Notes under the pieces: model-generated | Database searches by the model: none | What the model was told of the DNA's origin: nothing | Seen by the model: the letters and a program-made list of their open reading frames with translations, nothing else | Position numbers and translations under genes: made by a program | Source: Chrysaora quinquecirrha | Lineage: Eukaryota; Cnidaria; Scyphozoa; Semaeostomeae; Pelagiidae | Assembly: GCA_014526335.1 (NCBI GenBank) | Contig: JACTAT010000016.1 | Span: 4,073,537 to 4,137,536, forward strand | Length of the DNA stretch: 64,000 nt | Direction of reading: 5' to 3' | In this document: positions 59,307 to 64,000 of the stretch, piece by piece | Layout: the number at the start of each line of letters is the position of its first letter | How positions within the stretch are numbered: position 1 is the first letter of the stretch

Positions 59307-62059
59307 TTAACCCATGCAGCAACTTGGAGCGCAAGATGGCTGACATCCCATCACCATTGGAGGCATTCTAGGTGGGGCACATATCGCAGGTGGGGCACAC
59401 ATTTGGGGTGGGGGTGGAGCAGGTACATAAACGACCTGTGGTGGCGGAGGTGGGGCTGGGATGTAAATGGGTGCAGCAGCTGGAGCAGCACCACAGCAGC
59501 CAGGCCCTTGAGCCTGGCATTGTGCTGGGCATCCATATGCTGGTGCTGGTGCTGGTGCCGGTGGGGGTGGAGCAGGGGCAGCTTGTGGCTGATTAACCAT
59601 TGCCATCCAATGCATACAGATTGGTGGGCAAGGTGGAGGTGGTGGAGCAGGAGCACCAGGAGGTCCAGGTGGTCCAACTGGCCCCATAGAACCTGTAAGT
59701 CCCATTGGTCCAGGTGAACCGGGAGGTCCAGCTGGTCCCATTGGGCCCATAAACCCGGGTCCACCAGGTGGTCCAGCAGGTCCAGCAGGGCCTGGGATAG
59801 CCATGACTGGCGTTGGAGGTGGTGGTGGGGGTGGAGCAGCCATCATCGGTGCAGCAGCTGGGATGTATCCTCCAGATGAACCACAACATGAAGAACTACA
59901 AGAAGGTGCACAACTAGGAGCGCATGATGCTCCGCAGAAGTATCGCTTCTTACCGGCAGATTCATCTTTCTTGTCTCCTGGAGCGCTTCTTTTGTCTACA
60001 ATAGAAAACGAAACATATTTAAGAACAATTGAAATTCTAGCAAAATTCAGAAAAGTCATCAAAATACAAGTTAAATGATTACTGATAGTCTTTTGGCCGT
60101 ACAGAACTTCAAAATCACTACCAATAAGGGAAAACAGAGGAAATTTAAAAAACGATCTATTTTCTTTCAGTATATCAGTGGATCGTAAAATCGATGCAAA
60201 AATCGAGAAATAGGTTTGCTCAAGATATCTCCTGGTCAAATCATGTCCTAATTCGATAATTTGTCAGCTTACGTCACAAAATAATAGATTGTAGAAATAG
60301 AAGTTAATAAATTACAATAAAATAAAAGAATAATAAAGGTTAATCTCACTGTCCCCCGTTAGTGCTCTGTTAATTTACAAAAGCCAAAAAGTATCTTTAT
60401 AAAAACCCCTGATGTCGTCAATTAAGAAAATAAAATAGATTATTAGTCGTTATGTCCCCCCTAAAACAATGTGTTCTATCTGATAGTCACTATTGAAAAT
60501 CACTGTACCGACGGGGGAAGTGAGCTAGCCATGCATTATATGCAAGATAACTAACCGTCGTCCTTGACGTCTCTGAAAGTTTTTACAATTCGCCCATGAT
60601 ATAAATAAGCCTCTTCAACTAGAATTTAAAGAGAATATATCTCTTAAATTTAGTAATTAACCTTATTTATTTTAAATTAGAAATTAAGCTTAAGTAATGT
60701 TGTTACTATCCGGTATAAGGAACTATTTTTGAAAACCAACGACACGAATACTAAAGCCAATTAAAATTGCCCAAATAATTAGGTCCTATGAATTTGGTAC
60801 AAATTTTAATTCTCTGAAATAAAAATTTAGGCCTCATTTTGAATCTACAATTTAAAGCAGTATAACCAGAAAAATTCAGGTTTATATTTATTAATCATTC
60901 ATTTTCAATTTGAGAATTAGTGATTTTAGCAGTCTGGGTTTTAATATCCCAAATTCCCAGTAATTAAGGCTGGAGATTTAAAGGCATATTGAACGAGAAT
61001 TTATCTGGTGACTTAAACCTGCCGAACCTAAAGATTTCTCTCATCAATTTGGGATTTATGAAAATATTTAGTTGGACTCAATTTGGTGAGGTAGGCATAA
61101 ATACTGTCTGCTGATTTGGCCAGGACAAGGATCAGCGGACATTCTTTGAGGTGAATTTGCTTCCTACAATAATGCTGGTGCGAATTTTAAGGTCGTTAAG
61201 GTTAGGTTTCAGGAAAGCTTTGGTTTAGTCAAGCATCGAACACTGCTAAGTTCGGTAATAGGGGAGAGCAAAAATTTTAATAGGTTTGCACCTTAACTTC
61301 CAATAGACACCTTGTACATTGAAGTAGTAACGAGTTACTGGTCTTAGTCTCGAAAAACGCTTAAACTGTTCAGCAGTCCAAAAACAATTAACAAGGTTTG
61401 AATTTCCTAAAAATGAGAACCACATGTCCATTGCTTTAGATTATTCCAAATGACCTTCAACTGAAATTACCAAAAGCATACAGTGGTTTCTCGGGAAAGA
61501 GACCCTTTAAGCATCCCTTAATTTTGTTATGGATCAGTTTCTATTCCCAGTCCAGAAAACCAACAAATATTTAAACCCATTGAATCTGAAATATCTTTAA
61601 TAATAAATATACGAAAACAATAATGAATTTTTAATTCTTTGGACCAAAAACTTAAAAATATTAATTTAGAATGAGTTTCACAATTCGTTTGAAAGCTAGT
61701 GAAAGTTTGACTTTCCCGAAAAGATAATGGCTATTGCTGTTTAGATACTTTTTCAGCTCTTAGCCAAGTCCTTCCTGAATTACTTTCGAAACAGACGCAA
61801 AGAACTAGATTCCGAACATTTCAAGGTCGAATCATTCTCGTAAATCATTCATTGCTTTACAGTTTCGATATACCCGCGTAAGTTCGAAACTTCTTTCGAA
61901 ACATCCACGTAAGTTCGACACTTCTTTTGAAATCTTCGCGTAAGTTCGACACTTCGTAACAACTTGAAACAGCTAAGAAAAAGATAAGTACTCACCTTGC
62001 TTAGCGTAGGCCGATACGGCACAAAGGACGAGAACTGCAATAACTAACTTGGTTGCCAT
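59307..62059 (-). CDS. Minicollagen D, complete with signal-peptide exon
   Basis: Two coding exons, 61996-62059 and 59307-59995, give 250 residues. Exon 1 encodes a signal peptide, [19 protein letters not shown], plus KQ. The junction forms [20 protein letters not shown], a propeptide with dibasic processing sites. Then [18 protein letters not shown] (the canonical CxxxC pattern), polyproline, ~16 Gly-X-Y triplets with two imperfections, CPPIC then MHWMAMVN, an Ala/Pro-rich region with [13 protein letters not shown], Tyr/Pro-rich repeats ([20 protein letters not shown]), scattered cysteines, and the end [12 protein letters not shown]. It is longer than usual minicollagens because of the Ala/Pro/Tyr section. 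The 5' side shows a likely non-coding exon. The 2-kb intron (59996-61995) holds no recognised gene. Confidence 0.92.
61875..61960. repeat. Three ~31-bp direct repeats next to the signal-peptide exon
   Basis: CGTAAGTTCGAAACTTCTTT, CGTAAGTTCGACACTTCTTT and CGTAAGTTCGACACTTCG start near 61877, 61908 and 61939, only ~36 bp beyond the donor site of the minicollagen D leader exon, inside the intron. Confidence 0.8.
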
Positions 62060-62066
62060 TTTGTTT

Positions 62067-62790
62067 CTAGATCAAGAGAAAGAAACAACATTAAGAAACT
62101 GTTTTTGGGAATTTCCAACAAAATCCGAAAGCTATCAATTGCCTTTTTCGATTTGGAGACGTTTTCAGATCTTTTTAGTTAGCCAGTTAATGAATTTATT
62201 CTTTAAATTGCCAAATCAGGTAACAAAATAACCTCAGGCGTTTTTGATCGGCTGTTCCAATCTCGAGTTTATAAAACTTTGTAGTTAACTTAGTATTATA
62301 TCAACGTTTCAAAGCTTTGGGCCAACGTTCGAGAAAGCAATTCGCTTTTCAAATATCTTGCTATCAACGTGGCAAAGAAACAGAAACCAGGAAAACTTTA
62401 ACATTGAATTTTCGAAACGACAGCATTTCAAAAACTTGTTACAATAGATTAAGTGTTCAATATCGTTGCAGTTTTTTAGAATGTGGAATTTTAGATGAAG
62501 AATCTCTTCCACTCACTTCTTTGATGGTTACTCTTGCTAGGCCACAAAATTTGAACACATAAGACAAAATAATCCAAAAGATGGCTTAAACTAGGTACTT
62601 TTTTGGAATTTCTTCTCAATAGATCATTATAAAGTTATAATGAAGCTAGAGAAGTTAAAAGCTTATGAGAATATATAAAAATAATCAAAAATTGAAAAGA
62701 GACAAGACAAAGTCAAGTGTACTTACATTGCTCCTTACTTTGACCACCGAAAGTAGAACTGAAGATGCTGTGGATTGGAGTTGAGGCTTT
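62067..62790 (-). promoter_or_regulatory. Probable 5' UTR exon, UTR intron and promoter of minicollagen D
   Basis: The leader exon is preceded by a strong acceptor (TTTCTCTTGATCTAG, ending 62067) seven bases before the ATG. A matching donor AAT/GTAAGT lies at 62727/62726. The first exon would therefore end at 62727 and start somewhere near 62760-62800. No TATA box is evident. Inferred from splice signals only. Confidence 0.5.
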
Positions 62791-62799
62791 TTCACTCCG

Positions 62800-64000
62800 T
62801 TGACCCGTCATGCATAATTCATTAGGTGATCTGGTCAACTGTGACCATATGAGCCCGAACAATTGTACCCGTCCTGCTCGTTGGTACAACAGACATGTTG
62901 GAGAATTTTCGATTCGTTCGTGCTCACTGATCAGTGCACTTGTTCACAAAGATCATCTCCTCACATCAATCAACCATTTATCTACTTCATTTTAATTCAG
63001 CTAAGTTGTATGCTGAATCTTGCAAAGATTGCTTCCACCACTAATTGATTAGGACTTGAATAGGACTTCGTAATTAACTAAAACACAAAGAGATGGTATA
63101 AGCACATGAACGTAAATCTCAAAAAATTGATCTTTTGGGTTATTAGCAAACAAAATCAGACTTATTTGTTGTTTTATCAGTAAACAATTTTTCAAAACAA
63201 GGTAGCTAGATACTAAGAATAGCATAATTTTTAACAAAATCACAAGAAATGGTCTAGGAGGTCTGAAATCTCTGCAATGATTTAGAAATCTTTTAGCTAA
63301 CTCGAAAAAGGAGATATTCTAACTAAAGAAGGTAGAATTAAGTAAGACCACATTTTTTGTACAGCGAGAGTTTTCAAGGGCTTTTAGACATTTAATTTAT
63401 GTAAATAAACTGCGAAAAGGCGTTTAAATTTCTGGGTATTCATTCCAAAAACATGTACTTTCAAAGAAGTTGCATTGAGATTGCTGCAACACAATTCGGA
63501 GAGTCGCAACATATTTGGGAACGTTGCATCACGTTTATCGTTACCTATTGGTACTTGAAGAAGTTGCATGTTAATAAGAGATTTAATGAAGAAACATTTG
63601 CCTCTCAGATCGTTGCATTTTTAATTTTTAAATTTCTATCTTTCTTTTCAAGCATGTTATCTTTATTTATCGAAGACTGAGTTAAAACTGAAGATTTGGC
63701 ATGTTATTAAGAGATGTTGCAACGCTATCTACTAAAATTAAATACGCTTTTTGGATAGTTGCTTGTTTATTTCTAAACGTCATGTCGTTATTGAGAGGAA
63801 CTTTTTCTTCTATTATAGAAGCTTGCATTGATTTTTGAAGATGTTGCATACTATTTAGAGATGTTGCAGCACCATCTTAAAAAGGAAAATTTGCTTCTAA
63901 CATGGTTTAATCTTCATTTCAAAAGGTTGTATCGTTATTTAGTGGAGTTATTCAATATTTAGAGAAATTGCATCAGTATTTAGAGAAGCTGGAGCACTTT
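62800..64000. other. Right-edge region, no gene recognised
   Basis: Upstream flank of the minicollagen cluster. From ~63470 the text becomes loosely repetitive, with GATGTTGCA, GTTGCAT and ATTTAGAGA recurring every few tens of bases. Short open frames here show no recognisable similarity. Confidence 0.4.

Overview
This is eukaryotic, intron-rich, AT-rich DNA from a cnidarian. The decisive evidence is four minicollagen-type coding exons at the right end (52-62 kb): cysteine-rich domains of the form CxxxCxxxCxxxCxxxCC, polyproline, short Gly-X-Y stretches, and for one of them a signal peptide. Minicollagens are structural proteins of the nematocyst capsule. An anthozoan such as a stony coral or sea anemone is my inference; I cannot name the species.

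Layout, left to right. (1) 178-4842, minus: 5' part of a RACGAP1-like Rho-GAP gene; the GAP domain lies off the left edge. (2) 6620-12553, minus: complete 11-exon ZNF830/CCDC16-like gene, whose first intron looks U12-type (minor spliceosome). (3) 13705-28949, minus: complete 15-exon PSMD3/Rpn3, a 26S proteasome lid subunit, with introns full of mobile-element debris, including a ~2.3 kb fold-back element in intron 1. (4) 29270-36773, plus: 14-exon gene for a ~415-residue C2-domain protein, head-to-head with PSMD3 across ~320 bp. (5) 37053-39451, minus: complete 5-exon enkurin (ENKUR). (6) 41324-44443, plus: CREB/CREM/ATF1-type bZIP gene with a one-base deletion just before the basic region. 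(7) 48601-50280, minus: complete 2-exon ANKRD54. (8) 52200-62790, minus: minicollagen cluster.

Gene structures were built by joining exons by hand at splice consensus sites, checking that phases agree and comparing with remembered human orthologues. For PSMD3, ZNF830, ENKUR, ANKRD54 and the C2 gene all exon lengths sum to an open frame, which supports the models strongly. Intergenic and intronic DNA is dominated by several families of short inverted-repeat elements (MITE-like), minisatellites, larger tandem repeats and retroelement scraps.

The genes are mostly unrelated housekeeping or regulatory loci: cytokinesis, RNA/genome maintenance, proteasome, transcription and kinase shuttling. ENKUR and the C2 gene may form a ciliary/sperm pair. 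The most unusual part is the minicollagen cluster. Four collagen terminal exons all start in the same splice phase, but I found only one signal-peptide exon (61996-62059), upstream of all of them. Either one leader feeds four alternative last exons, or the leaders of three genes are too divergent for me to see.
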